Source: Nelumbo lutea (Eukaryota > Streptophyta > Magnoliopsida > Proteales > Nelumbonaceae). Taken from it: a DNA stretch of 64,000 nucleotides. The position numbers and the translations under genes were made by a program. Each line of letters opens with the position of its first letter. The stretch's first letter is position 1. The stretch lies in assembly GCA_022828595.1 (NCBI GenBank), contig JAKGHH010000001.1, positions 142,805,017-142,869,016 of the forward strand. Reading direction: 5' to 3'. The notes below the pieces were generated by a model. It was not told where the DNA came from. It searched no databases and saw nothing but the letters and a program-made list of their open reading frames with translations. Positions 1-11,500 of the stretch are shown piece after piece.

Positions 1-31
1 CCCAAACTATGCCGATTGGTACAAGAACCTT

Positions 32-712
32 ATGCTGGTCCTAGCTTCTGAAAAGATAGACAAAGTGACAAAGAATCCTGCCCCGGAGCATCTAGGCGAT
101 AGGACTTCTGAGGCTCGAAGGAGAGACTGTCAGGAATGGGAGGAGAAAAACTCCCTTACCCGGTGTTACATCATTGCCTCCTTGGACAACCCAATACAGA
201 GGCACTTCGATCAGATCAAACTTGCCAAGGACATATTGGACAGTCTCAGGACGATGTATGAAGAGTAGAATCGTTCTACTCGACAAAAGGTCTTGAAATA
301 GTTCATGACTGTGCAAATGACCAAGGGCCAACAAGTTCACGATCATTGTCTTCGGATGATGGGATACATCAACGAACTGGAAGCTCTTGGACATGGGCTG
401 GACCTTGCAACCCATATAGATGCTATCATTAATTCTTTGCCTCCTTTCTTTAATCCGTTCATTATGAACTATAACATGAACAAGCTAAATGTCAGTTTGC
501 AAGAGCTTAGCATTATGTTGCAAAGAGCTGAAGAACTGATTAGAAAGGATGAGCCTGTAGCTATACTTGTTGAAGCTAGTAAGACAGGAATTGTCACTTC
601 TATAAGAAGAAAGCCACTAAGGGTAAGAAGAAGAAGAAAGACAAAGCATCAGATGCCTGTCACTTCTATAAGAAGACCGACCACTAGAAAAGGAATTGTC
701 TTGCCTACCTAG
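32..712 (+). pseudogene. copia gag remnant
   Basis: Two reading-frame pieces (32-268 and 305-712) form a copia capsid-type Gag (UBN2/DUF4219 group). The visible pattern is an acidic N-terminal helix region followed by the YINELEALGHGL and INSLPPFFNPF stretches usual in plant copia Gag. At the end there is a decayed CCHC zinc knuckle around 655-700 (CHFYKKTDH, a stop, then KRNC), which in living elements binds the packaged RNA. The stops at the end of each piece and the stop inside the knuckle rule out a working protein. Confidence 0.88.
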
Positions 713-739
713 AATCCAAGAAAGGTAATTTCAAAACTT

Positions 740-1865
740 GTGTTATAGAAACCAATCTGTTGGTAGCTTCTGCATCCTGGTGTATTGACTCCGAGGCTTC
801 AACTCATTGCAGGGGTTCAAGGTAAGCAGAAGGCTGAGTGAAGGAGAAGTCACACTCTACTTAGGGACTATTGCAACTGTTGCAGCTACGGCCATAGGAA
901 CCGTGGAGTTACTTTTTAGAGAATGAACAATTATACTGAAAGATTGTCTTTATGTACAAAATTTAAGGAGAATTTTGATTTCTATCTCAAAACTGTGTGC
1001 AGATGGTTATTCTGTCTTCTTTAGTAATACGATTACTATTAAAAGAAATAACAGTTTCATCGCATATGAGGAACTGGAGAACGGTCTCTATATTCTACAT
1101 CCTTCTCTAGAAACTAACATAACCGAAACTACGTCGGCTGAAATCCCCAAGAAGAGAGCCCGTGATACAGTTAATCCTACGTGTCTGTGGCATTACCGAC
1201 TTGGTCACATCGGTGTTGACCGAATCACAAGGATGGTAAAGGATGGCCCTTTGGATTTTCTAACTGTAGAAGATCTTCCCACCTGTGAGCCTTGCCTACA
1301 AGGCAAGATGACGAAACGGCCATTTAATGGTAAGACTGAAAGATGTACAGGCACACTTGACCTAATACATACCGATGTATGTGGTCCCCTGAGTGTTAGG
1401 ACACGAAATCAATACGTGTATTTCATCACCTTCATAGATGATTTTTCACGATATTGTTACGTGTACCTAATGAGACACAAGTCTGAATCCTTTGAAAAGT
1501 TCAAAGAATTTAGACAAGAGGTCAAGAAACAGTTAGGGAGAGAAATTAAAGCCCTTCGATCAGATCGAGGTGGCAAGTATCTCTCTGACGAATTCAGGGA
1601 CTACTTAAAGGACAATGGGATAGTATCACAATTAGCTCCTCCTGCTACACCACAACTTAACGATGTTTCAGAGAGGAGGAATAGGACCTTATTGGATATG
1701 GTCCGATCGCTTCTCATACACTTAGAGTTACCGACATCCTTTTGGGGTTATGCATTAAAGACTATGATTTATGTGTTGACTCAGGTTCCAACCAAATCGG
1801 TTCTGAATACTCCATATGAACTTTGGACCGGAAAGAAACCAAGTGTCAGACACTTGAAGATTTGA
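740..1865 (+). pseudogene. copia protease remnant, GAG-pre-integrase and integrase core
   Basis: The stretch around 775-810 reads CIDSEASTHC, a mutated form of the aspartic-protease D(S/T)GAS motif. From 975 a 296-codon frame covers the GAG-pre-integrase zinc region (H-Y-R-L-G-H, then CEPCLQGKM) and the integrase core. The core's acidic residues are visible as HTDVCGP, then RSDRGGKY, then SERRNRTLL. The frame ends at 1865, after which the coding sequence continues in another frame (the coding match runs on through 1866-2090), so a frameshift separates integrase from RT. Confidence 0.9.
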
Positions 1866-2087
1866 GGTTGTCCAGCACACGTTAAAACAACGAGTGCAGA
1901 CAAGTTGGAATCCAAGACCAGCCGTTGCCTATTTGTAGGCTACCCAAAAGGCTCTGTAGGTTACCTATTCTATGACCCAAGTGAGCAGAAAGTGTTCTGT
2001 AGTCGAAATGCACAATTCTTGGAAACCGATTACATCCTGGACACCCATCGTTAGGAAATTGTTCTTGATGAGGAGAGCTTAGGAGCA

Positions 2088-3737
2088 GTGGGAGATGTCC
2101 CACAAGTTCTAGGTAGTGACCAACCTAGAAGATCCACTAGGGTATCCAAGCTACCAGTCCGTTATGGTTATGACCAAGATAGTTACTTGGTGGAAACCTT
2201 GACTAGTGAGGAGGATCTCGTGACTTACGTGGAAGCTATGTTGAACTTAGATTCCCAAAAGTGTGTGGAGGCCATGAGAGCAGAGATGGACTCAATGGAG
2301 ACTAATGAAGTTTGGACTCTAGTAGATCCACCCCCCGAGGTAAAAGCAATCGGTTGCAAATGGATTTACAAGAGGAAGAAGGGCCCCGATGGTAGGATTG
2401 AGACCTTCAAACCTCGTCTGGTGGCGAAAGGGTACACTCAAAAAGAGGGCATCAATTATGAGGAAACCTTTTTGCCTGTGGCCATGCTTAAATCCATTAG
2501 AATCCTGCTACCTGTAGCAGCATACCATGATTATGAGATTTGGCAGATGGATGTCAAAACTGCATTCCTGAATGGAGATCTTACTGAAGATATCTATATG
2601 CAGCAGCCACAAGGCATTGCTGCAGGTCCGGAAAACATGGTATGTAAACTTAATAGATCCATTTATGGACTTAAGCAAACTTCTAGAATTTGGGACATCC
2701 ATTTTGACTCTGCTGTCAAATCGTTTGACTTCGAGCAGAATCCGGATGAACCCTGTGTCTACAGGAAGTACAGTGGAGATAAGGTTACCTTCTTGGTTCT
2801 ATATATAGATGACATGCTACTCATTGGGAATGATGTAGGAATGTTAAATACGGTGAAAGTATGGCTTTCACAATAATTCTCCATGAACGATCTTGGAGAA
2901 GCCTCCTATATACTGGGTCTTCGACTCTATAGAGATAGATCGAAGCGGATAATAGGATTATCCCAATCTGCTTACATTGACAATATAGTCAAAAGATATA
3001 GCATGGAGAACTCCAAGAAAGGAAATGTTCCTTTTAGGCACGAAGTCACTCTCTCCAAGAAGATGTCTCCCAAGACTTCTGAGGAAATTGATAGCATGAA
3101 AGATGTTCCCTATGCCTCTGCCATAGGAAGCATCATGTATGCCATGTTGTGCACTTGTCCTGACATTGCTCAGGTAGTGAGTGTAGTAAGCAGATTTCAG
3201 GCCAACCTAGGGCAGGAGCACTAGATTGCTGTGAAAAGCATACTTAAGTACCTTCAAAGGACAAAAGAGTTTTTTCTAGTATTCGATGGTAGCTCACTAC
3301 AGATCCAAGGGTATACAGATCCCGATTTCCAATCGGATCTAAATGATAGAAAGTCTACATCTGAATATGTTTTCACGATAGTATCGTGTGCTGTTTGCTA
3401 GAAAAGCAGCAAACAGGGATCCACTACAGACTCCACCACTGAGGCCGAGTACATTGCCGCAAGTGAGGCTGCCAAAGAAGCCGTGTAGATGAAAAAGTTC
3501 GTTCACGAGTTGGGAGTAGTTCCGTCCAGCACATCACCCATCCCATTGTTGTGTGACAACAATGGAGCCATTGCTCAGGCTAAGGAGCCACGAGCCCACT
3601 CGAAGTCGAACACATCGAGAGGAAGTACCATGTACTGCAGGAGATTGTTGGTAGAGGGGATGTCCTGATTCAGAAGGTAGCATGGAAAGCATGGGACTCT
3701 GGCTTGTACCTGATTGGACCTAAGTGCAAGTGGGAGC
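2088..3737 (+). pseudogene. copia reverse transcriptase (RVT_2) and RNase H remnant
   Basis: 2088-2876 matches plant copia RT, with the WTLVDPP and CKWIYKRKKGPDG stretches and the catalytic box YIDDMLLIGND near 2800-2835. The frame breaks at 2874 and resumes at 2883 (MNDLGEASYILG). It is cut again by a TAG near 3222. RNase H follows to about 3690, with the T-EAEYIAAS box near 3440-3465 and LLCDNNGAI near 3550, but with stops at about 3400 and 3486. This is a decayed polymerase. Confidence 0.92.
3727..3737 (+). other. polypurine tract of the copia element
   Basis: The purine-rich run AAGTGGGAGC lies directly before TGTTGG, the LTR start. This is the usual plus-strand primer arrangement of plant copia elements and fixes the left edge of the LTR. 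Confidence 0.75.
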
Positions 3738-5675
3738 TGTTGGACAGTTTTGTATGCCCTTAGCTTCAATCAGAATGATGTACTTTATGAGTTTATTGTA
3801 AATGAATAAAAGTGCATATTTGATTCATGTTCCCTTGGTATGTTTCTGTGTAATACCCTTAAACTAGACACTTAATGAGACTCGTGTTAGTTTAGAATGT
3901 TCACAGCCAGTGGGTTGGTCTGGGGAGACCTATCCTGACAAGGCTGACACTATGGTGCCACCAAGTCAGTTAGGGTGGATTGTCTCAGTTGCCAGAGTGA
4001 GACCCTAGGCACATACAATGTAGGATAAATTGAATCTTTGAACTGGACCAGATTTTTAGTATTGCCCTAGACTTTGGAGATTGATGGGCAAAACTGGAAA
4101 GTTACACCCAACCCCTAGACTCGATTATGATACTGCACTAGGTGCCAGATTGGGTCGTCTTTGATATACCATTCAGTGAGATCCTTAGCGGGGGTCAAAA
4201 CCTAAGTATGTTGGGACAGTCTGAGAATTCATCTAAGTGGGTGATCCTAGTGACAGGATCAACCCCTTTATCGGACAAATGTAATGATCGGGGATGCACT
4301 CTCTCTGATGGAAACCAAGACTGCCAACAGCCGATTTCAATTGTTGAGATTTTGTTTTGCAAAATATATTTATATATATTTGCTATGGTTTCGAAATGAT
4401 TTACAAGAGGTTTTAATTCCCGAGATCCATGTAAGCAGAGAGTGCAACACTGTTCCTTGCAGCCGAGGGAGATGTCCTCTCTTGTCGGGCAATGTATGAT
4501 CATTATGGGCTGAGAGGTTAAGTGTAAGACCATTGAGGATAATACCTGATGGGCTAATCTTGCATCTTCCCACAGTCCTTGGGTGATATAAGATAGCTTG
4601 ACCCAAGGACCATTTAGGGTAAGTGTTGGGCCCATAGAGCCCATAAGATGGGTTTTAGGGGGTGCACTATTCATAATAGTGTATTTGGCCAGGCCTTGTA
4701 ACAAAGGCTGGGTTGAACCCATGTGGTTGATGTGTAGATCAATGTTTGGGTCTCATGCCATACAAGGAAGCCCAACTGGGCAGCTGTTTGGAATGCTAAG
4801 TGAGTACATAACTTTAAATGGGCCTTAAGCCCATTTCGAAGTAGGATGATTTGATCAGTTAATTAAAAAAGGGGGCAAATTCTGAGATGGATCAACTGAT
4901 AGGAATGGGCCTAGACCCTATCCACTTAGAGAGTCCAAGATCTAAATGAGATTTAGATCTGAAAACCTCCTAATTGGATTAGGGGATGGTTGATCTGATC
5001 TGCTGATAAGACAAGGGTTATCCCTTATCATTTAAAGGGACTTCTAATCCAAATATGATTTGGATCAGCAACTCCTAATGGGATTAAGAGTTGATTCCTT
5101 TAAGATTATAAAAGGAGAAAGGGGCGACAACTATTATTGATTGATGTTCAATTCTCTTCAGAGCTGAAATTACAAGAAGAGATAATTTTGCACCCTATGA
5201 ATACTCTCTTGCCGCCTCCCTGCAGGCGCCACCTCCAGTAGTTCGATCTCCTACTCTCTACAGGACTAATCAAGATTTGATCTTGATACCAATTTTTTTG
5301 GAAAAAGATTGATTGGAGCTGTATTCACAAGCCATTTTGTTGATTCTTGCGAATGGTCAAATTCTTTTGGAAGAACATTGCTGATTCTGCTCCATCCTGC
5401 ATTGTGCCATCTTCAGTGGGAGCAGATTTTGGATCATTCCTTGGGCGTGAATACCTCCATTGGCAGATAATGTTTCTTCGTATTAAGTACACCCTCCCTC
5501 TTACTTCTTTTGGTTCAGATCTGGTTTGGTTCATGGTTCAAGATTGATCATTAAAAAATATGTTTTTCTAAAATAGGGAATTCGATTCCCTGTATTGATG
5601 GGAGAAATTTTTGAAATTCGCCTAGTCCATTCCGCAAGATTTGGGCGTCAATGTGATGAATATCCTATCCCTTCA
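3738..5675 (+). repeat. 3' LTR of the copia element (1938 bp)
   Basis: It starts TGTTGGACAG after the polypurine tract and ends CCCTTCA. The ends were set by comparison with the inverted copy at 17402-19348, which has matching termini and a target duplication. The LTR is non-coding; the short reading frames inside it have no family features. A TATA box at about 5107-5114 sits in the expected place for the LTR promoter. If this copy had an intact partner, the five bases after it (5676-5680, TTACG) would be the target duplication. Confidence 0.88.
5107..5114 (+). promoter_or_regulatory. TATA box of the copia LTR
   Basis: TATAAAAG lies in a purine-rich stretch about 570 bp before the LTR end. 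The solo LTR has the same box at 17957-17964 on the minus strand, which supports it as the U3/R promoter. Confidence 0.7.
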
Positions 5676-6040
5676 TTACGTTCATCTATTAGTATCAGCC
5701 ATGAATTGAAGGATTGAAAGAGTGCAAGTAAATGTAGCTTGAGCGTGGGACAAGACTGAAGAAAAGAGCAATTAAGCAAGACTTAAAATGGCGATGAGAA
5801 CTCATCCATTAGGTGGAGATATGATTGAAGGACAGACTCCATGTAGCTTGACAGGACAAAATTCAAAAGACTACAAAAGAGCTCAAGATCGGGCCCACGA
5901 CCATTGGACACTAGCTTCCACACTAATGATACCATATCCGACACTAATAAAGCCGTACCAGCCAGGCCATGTACAACGTAGCAAAGACATAGGAAAACAA
6001 AACATTACTCAAAACTGCATCTAATAATGAACAAAAGCGC
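5676..6040. other. short spacer between copia LTR and EF-hand gene
   Basis: Non-coding. It should contain the 3' UTR of the minus-strand gene that ends at 6041. I see no clear polyadenylation consensus and no repeat. Confidence 0.5.
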
Positions 6041-6382
6041 CTAAAATTGATTTCCGATGGCTTGTTCCAGCAACCTTCTCGGGCCGTTCATCAAGCCTGG
6101 GCTCAACCTGCACATAAGAACACAGAATTCTGATTGATTGAGTGCCCCATCTCCATCCAAATCTCCTTCTCGTAACATACACAAGAGCTCGTCGTCTCCC
6201 AAGTCTTGAAGTCCCAAAAGAGAGGAATTTATCTTCAGGCTCTCGAATGTGATGAGACCCTTTTCCTGATCCATTAGCAAGTTGAACCCATTGCAGAGTT
6301 CAGCAATAAACTGGTCAGCGCCCAGTCTTTCTACCATTGATGGAAAGAAATCTTCAAACACAACATCGTTCTCTCCGGCCAT
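6041..6382 (-). CDS. PBP1-like: EF-hand calcium-binding protein, PINOID-binding protein 1 / KIC type
   Basis: A single uninterrupted exon of 113 residues. I chose the ATG at 6380-6382 (protein start MAGEND) rather than the in-frame ATG 15 codons upstream, because homologues start just before the F-x-D-F-x-P-x-M stretch seen here at residues 9-16. One canonical EF-hand loop is present at residues 74-85, DLDGDGALNQSE, with D74, D76, D78, N82 and E85 as ligand positions. It is followed by the FCVLMCRLSP helix. Arabidopsis relatives (PBP1, KIC, about 120-135 residues, single EF hand, intronless) bind the kinase PINOID or the kinesin KCBP in a calcium-dependent way. Length, loop and intron-free structure all fit. 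A broken partial copy lies at 34148-34308. It may be cytosolic; no signal peptide or membrane segment is present. Confidence 0.9.
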   Translation of the reverse strand: MAGENDVVFEDFFPSMVERLGADQFIAELCNGFNLLMDQEKGLITFESLKINSSLLGLQDLGDDELLCMLREGDLDGDGALNQSEFCVLMCRLSPGLMNGPRRLLEQAIGNQF

Positions 6383-6570
6383 TGTTACTACTTGTGGTAA
6401 GCAAAGGTAGATGGCTCTCAAGATCACAGTAGAGTAAGCGAGTTGGAGAATGAGAGAGAAGGGTGTTTGAGAGAGAAGAGTAGAAGAGAGAAAACCAAGT
6501 GTTTGTTGAAGGGAATTTGGCTTTGATGCTTATGGTTGGCGTTACACACTCGGAGGCTTTATAATGTTGT
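6383..6570 (-). promoter_or_regulatory. 5' UTR and core promoter of the EF-hand gene
   Basis: Read on the minus strand, TATAAAG at 6557-6563 is followed by a CT-rich leader (runs of TCTCTC between about 6430 and 6500) and the ATG at 6382. The spacing gives a leader of roughly 150 nt. Plant genes commonly have such pyrimidine-rich leaders. Confidence 0.6.
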
Positions 6571-9410
6571 TAAAGTTTCCAACTCCTGAAACTTTGTGGC
6601 CCTTTCATCAAGAAGTTCTCCTTCCTGGAAGCTGCACGGGATTTCAAATTCTAAATTATATAATCTACTAGGTGTTTTATAGTCTCGTAAAAATAACTCC
6701 CCACAGGAAAGAATTACAAACTAGTTGTTCAGAATGCAGCAGCATGATTTCATGCTCTCAACTGTCTATTTTCACTTTTTTTTTTTTTTTATTTGGACCG
6801 TCCAAGAAGCTTCAGGCGAATTCTTACAAAATGGTACTGATCCATTTTGTAACAAAAAAAAAAAGGAAAAGGATTAGACACTGGATATATATTTGAAAAT
6901 GATAGGATCATGCTGAATTTTAGTACAAGTTATCTTCTGGGAGGGACCCATGTATGCATCCATCCCTTGGCCTAAGAACTCCGACTCAACTCAATACTGA
7001 CAGATTCAATAGATAAAAGGCTTAACCTTAAATTAAATAAACTTGTTTCAGTCAAAGTGTTTACGACGCTTTTGATCATTAAATAATTGGACGCACAACA
7101 CTTGCATTATTGAGGCCTCACATGAATGTTTACAATTAGAGATGGTAGGGTCCTGACATGAACAATACAGTATCATAAATCAACGTACGTACATACCACC
7201 TGTGTGATTGTGGGTCACCATGGGCAAAGGATCCAATATCTAAAGATTTGGGGTTGGGATTTTCGTAAGTTGTCAGGGTTGAATTTTGCAGTATAGAGCA
7301 GAATTTGGAAGTTGATGGCTTTTAACTTGGATACTCAAGGTTGAAGGGTCCGTCTCATTTTTCATAAATGAAGAACACTTATTACTTCTTAAATGTAATG
7401 TTAATCATATGTCCTTGGCACAAGGCCCCACATTGTTTTGGTTTGAAGAAAAAAAAAAAGAAAAGAAGAAAAGGAAAAGGAAAAGTGAGAAAACTTTTAC
7501 AAACCTATAACCTTTTCTTTCCCTTTCAAATGAATGTTCAGCATATCCTAAGAACTGCAGCTTTTCCGTAAATTTAATCATGTGAAGAGAGAGAAAGAGA
7601 ATTGTCAACCGTGGTTTTGACGTCTTGTGGCACCGAGCACCATGGGCCAGAAACTTGGCTTTTTCCTGTCAGGACATTTATTTTGAATGTTTGTAGATAT
7701 ACCAAACACAGACACCATGGTTCATCCCATCAACGCCTCTGTCGTGACCTGGTCCATGTACCGTTTTTCGTCTCAGGCAAGATTTGGGGTTTGGACCTAC
7801 TAAGTAGGTTCCGTTGAAATTGGGGAGAGTTCGATCTGGCCATAACTAGAAGAGGCCCACTCAGTCGAGCTTCTTCCAATTCATCACTTCCAATGGAACC
7901 TCTGTTGGAAGCACATACATCATTGAGAAAAAACGGTGAGTACCGTACCCACTTAGGGTGTTCGACGGTAGCTAGCTGCAGCAGTGGTGGCAAGTTCGTG
8001 GAAGGATACCACCCATTTGAGCCATTTATATGTGACAACAAATGTGATTACTTACCTTTTGCTGGACACTTATTGTGTAGGTAACCGACAAATGAAATTT
8101 CCAAGGGGTTTCCACTTTCACATGTAATATATAATCAATCAGGTAGGTACCTTAGCTAGCTACTACACTTTCGAACATCATCTATTAACTCTCAATCTCA
8201 AACCGGTGTACATGGTCCCCTTCCAATTTTGTGTTTAGATGCAATGGTGGTGGACTTGGAGTTGCTATCTATTTGGAAGTTAAGCTTATCCCATTTAAAT
8301 TTTGAAAAATAAATTTATTTTGTTTTGATATTAAATTATTAATGGTTTTGATTCATATGGTAAATTGGAGGTACAGCATTAATAAGTATATCTAAAGCAG
8401 GGTTCTAGATTAAATGTACTTGATCCAATTGGGCTCAGATTGATCTCTTCCCTCTTTCAAATGTGGATATGAATTTAATCGTCACTTAAGCTTTCTATAT
8501 CCAATTCATTTGCACATCCAAGTTATATCCTAAATGAAATGTATATGTAGCAAGATACAAACCTGTCTCAAAATTTCAGTAATGTGGATTCAATGGACCA
8601 TTTTATTTTAGAAATTCAAAAGTCTTGCGCATAATGGGCCACCGTTTTGTTTTCTAGGAAGTGGAAAACTGGAAATGAGAGAACTACCCCTCAGAACAAC
8701 TGAAAATACCTGGTGAGACGTCAACTCTGCATCCAACAAAAAATGAGGATAAAAAAATAAAAAAAAAACCGTCAAAAAAAGAAACAAGAAACAAAACACA
8801 AACAGACATCAATCAATCACGTTGTATCTAACTATCCATATAGTAAGCGGTTGCGCAGCTAGCAGCAGTGATAACAGCAATTTGGAAGCGTCGAAGGCAC
8901 GCTTGTAGGAGGGTCTCTTAAAGTAATATCTTTCTGGAAGCTGTCTGTAGTTTGTTTCACATGAATGGCCATCTAGGTCCACTAAAATTTGGCCCCTTAA
9001 GCAGAGGCCCAGCCCGACCCAGGACAAGCTCGAGAGAGGGAGGCTGAGCCCAACCCAACCTAAGCTCCAATATAACTCTAGGATATCAGATCTAATCAGG
9101 CTGGTCCAGTTTTAGTATTCTGATGTGAAGAGAAACCACAAACTAATAACAACGATCTAACTTATTAAAGTATATTTAAATGGTGAGTATAAAGCCTGTA
9201 TAAATGTATGTATACGACAAGAGTGAACTTCGTTTTGTGCCCACCGGTTTCCTTGAGCAAATGCCCCATCCATCGTCTATATGGAATATTATTATGTGGG
9301 AATCTATTTGCCTTTGGCCTTTCACCAGGTTTTGGGGTGATGGGATTCGCAGAATGGTCGACCCCGTCCCCACATTTGCTTAGATTGGGCATTGGGGAAC
9401 ATTTTCTCTC
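6571..9410. other. intergenic stretch without recognisable gene
   Basis: AT-rich DNA with A or T runs (near 6777-6792, 7447-7470 and 8750-8790). No reading frame here shows a known domain or codon-like bias. No LTR, MITE end or tandem repeat stood out by eye. Confidence 0.5.
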
Positions 9411-10046
9411 AGGGTAAAGTGTTAAAGCCTCCCTATGAAGTTTGGTAGTTGCAATCACCTTCTTTAAATTTTTCATACAGTTGCAAGTAGATTATCTATG
9501 TTAGAATCCTCTAATAAGAGGCAAAAATATCAAAAATGCCCATACATTTTTATCAAAATGCTAATTTTTCATAGCTTTTTTTTTTTATATCAATCACTAT
9601 CCCAAGCCTCTCTAATCTCTTTTCCGAAATTGATTTATTTTTCAAATTTTCTCTTCATATCAAAGATAAAACTATAACTTTGGCTCAATTTGAAAAGAGT
9701 ACAACTACAAATATGTACAGTACAAATACATAAAAAATAATACAAAATATAAGATTTTGCATTCTACATATTTGCATTTGTACTCCTTCCAAACTAAGCC
9801 TTAAACTCTTTTTTTTTTCTTGTTGTTCATAAAGTTTGTATTGCTTTTTTATTTTCAAAGAAATCTGCCCCAGTAGTAACTTCATTGGTATTTTGGACAC
9901 TTTTATGCCTCTTAGTAAAGGATTTCAACAAAGAGGGTCTACTTGCTATATGAGAAAGTTTAGAAAAGATGATTACAATTATCAAACTTTAAGAAAAATT
10001 TCAGCAACTGTTAGAAACCTCAGGGGCGGTTTCAGCAATTTACCCC
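9411..10046. mobile_element. hAT-like MITE (636 bp) with a nested MITE
   Basis: The left end reads AGGGTAAAGTGTTAAAGCC and the right end, reversed, GGGGTAAATTGCTGAAACC, giving a diverged terminal inverted repeat. Flanking 8-mers are TTTCTCTC (9403-9410) and TTTCTCTT (10047-10054), 7 of 8 identical, the target size of hAT elements. There is no coding capacity. The left 130 bp resemble 60100-60255, including the words GAAGTTTGGTA and CAGTTGCAAGTAGAT. A second MITE (9682-9800) sits inside. Confidence 0.65.
9682..9800. mobile_element. small MITE, copy A of a four-copy family
   Basis: The ends are inverted: GGCTCAATTTGAAAAGAG on the left and CTCCTTCCAAACTAAGCC on the right, with the inner words TACAAATATG and CATATTTGCATTTGTA also mirrored. 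The same arrangement recurs at 17170-17290, 34845-34919 and 45018-45143. No coding capacity. Superfamily uncertain. Confidence 0.7.
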
Positions 10047-11019
10047 TTTCTCTTATAGTAATAGTGCAAAATGAGAACCAGTTTTATTGGCACGAGAAAC
10101 TATGCATGACATAGTCTTTCAAGTTTGCTGAATCTTGAGTTTTCTTTAAATGTTTCCTCATGATTCAAGTTTCTTAAACAAAACCTACTACATGAGTGAA
10201 TAATTAAAATCTATCTACTACTGATGTAAGTCGCTGCTGGCTCAGCCTTACCTTGAGAGTGATTATGGTGTTGTTTGGCATTGATGATGATTTCTTGAAG
10301 ATCACTGCCATGTTTAAGCCACATCAGCAATATAGGAATCAGCGTTGAAACTTCTGTTAGGTTGGCCAATTTTAATGATTTTTAAGAAATCGGCCAAAAA
10401 TCGATTATTGACTAAGGGCCTATATATGTTATGTGGGGCAGGTGAGAAGGATTGAAACTACTGGTTATAAGTAGTTATCTAAAACTATAAGGGTATGTAT
10501 GAGTAGTTAACCCTGTATTTAATTTGGGGTATATTATAGTTTATCAACCTGTACTTAATTTGGGAGTATGATATTAAGCCTCACGAACTTTCATTTGCAA
10601 GAAGAACCTCCCTGAACTTTTATATAACATTTTGCTCCATCATTGATAATTTTATTGATGGAAGAAATTAATTTACTAAAATGCTCTTTCAAGTTTTAAG
10701 ATTGGTATGAGCAATAACAAAAGTGGGCAGGGCAAAGTACATATTCTCCTTCTCACCCTCTTTGTGTGAGAAAGAAAAAGAAAGAAACACACATAAACGG
10801 TTTTTGCAAATAAACCATTTGCACTATTATAGCATTACATCAATACAAATATTGCATTGCAACCAAATGCAACCTAGGACTTCCAACACATAATCAAGTG
10901 CATAATACCTTCAAATTCCATCATTAATTAAACACTCAAAATCTTATCTTAAAAAAAAAAGAAAGGCTAAAATTAAAATCTCCATGATCCCATCTTCGAT
11001 TGGCTTTTAACAATGTTGT
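10047..11019. other. intergenic stretch, nothing recognised
   Basis: AT-rich and non-coding. A pair of similar phrases about a low 'constant level' pattern (CTGTATTTAATTTGGGG near 10512 and CTGTACTTAATTTGGGAG near 10550) suggests a short internal duplication or MITE edge, but I could not close its ends. Confidence 0.4.
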
Positions 11020-11500
11020 TTGTTTAGGTGATGGTTGAACTGGCCAAGGATGCCACGTGGCAATCTCTGTGGCCGCCATCCTTCTCAGGCCATATCGATG
11101 CCACGTGCAATGGAAGAGCATAACTAAGAAGGAATGTCCTACACAGACAAGTAAGTAGACTCCGTCCGGGAAGAGGAAACCTCCCGAAGACCTCAGAAGA
11201 CGCCTTCATCTTGACAACCCCAGAAGCCTTATCCATATGGGACATGGATACCCAACTATAAGTAGGCAATCCCCACTCGAGGTAAGGGGCCTTTTAGAAC
11301 TACACTCTTAGAATACCTCTTTGCACTATCTCTTTAGGCCTCTGACCTTTCTCTTGGTTATAGATCTTGGTGCATAGCTTTGTCCTTCCACCTCAGCCTT
11401 GCCCAATTGGTAGGACTATCTGACTGTGTCCTTAGTATGGAACACCTCGGATCGGGTAGTGGAATGACAATCATGGGTTGCAAGAGTTGAATGTGTGAAG
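11020..11500 (+). repeat. dispersed LTR-like repeat, copy 1
   Basis: Shares long stretches with 27820-28320 in the same orientation: GGATGCCACGTGGCAATCTC, the AACTATAAGTAGG TATA-like word (about 11249-11261) and CTCTTTGCACTATCTCTT. It lacks a segment of about 95 bp that the other copy has before GACCTTTCTC. No coding frame. It looks like part of an LTR, but no TG..CA ends or primer-binding site could be fixed. Confidence 0.6.

Larger units (their letters stand above)
1..3737 (+). mobile_element. Ty1/copia retrotransposon, internal region (5' part outside the window)
   Basis: The order gag, protease, integrase, reverse transcriptase, RNase H defines the copia superfamily. The parts lie in several frames with many stops (for example the TAG near 266 and another at 299-301), so the copy is dead. 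It runs into a polypurine tract and a 1.94 kb LTR. The 5' LTR and primer-binding site would lie before base 1, so the element's target duplication cannot be checked here. Related LTRs occur at 17402-19348, about 21580-23253 and 23497-25147, so this family has inserted here repeatedly. Confidence 0.93.

Noticed and set aside
92..415. 107-codon minus-strand frame in the gag region
   Set aside because: Antisense shadow of the copia gag, no domain of its own.
4195..4722. 175-codon minus-strand frame in the copia LTR
   Set aside because: Lies entirely in the LTR and is not kept open in the related LTR at 17402-19348; no domain.
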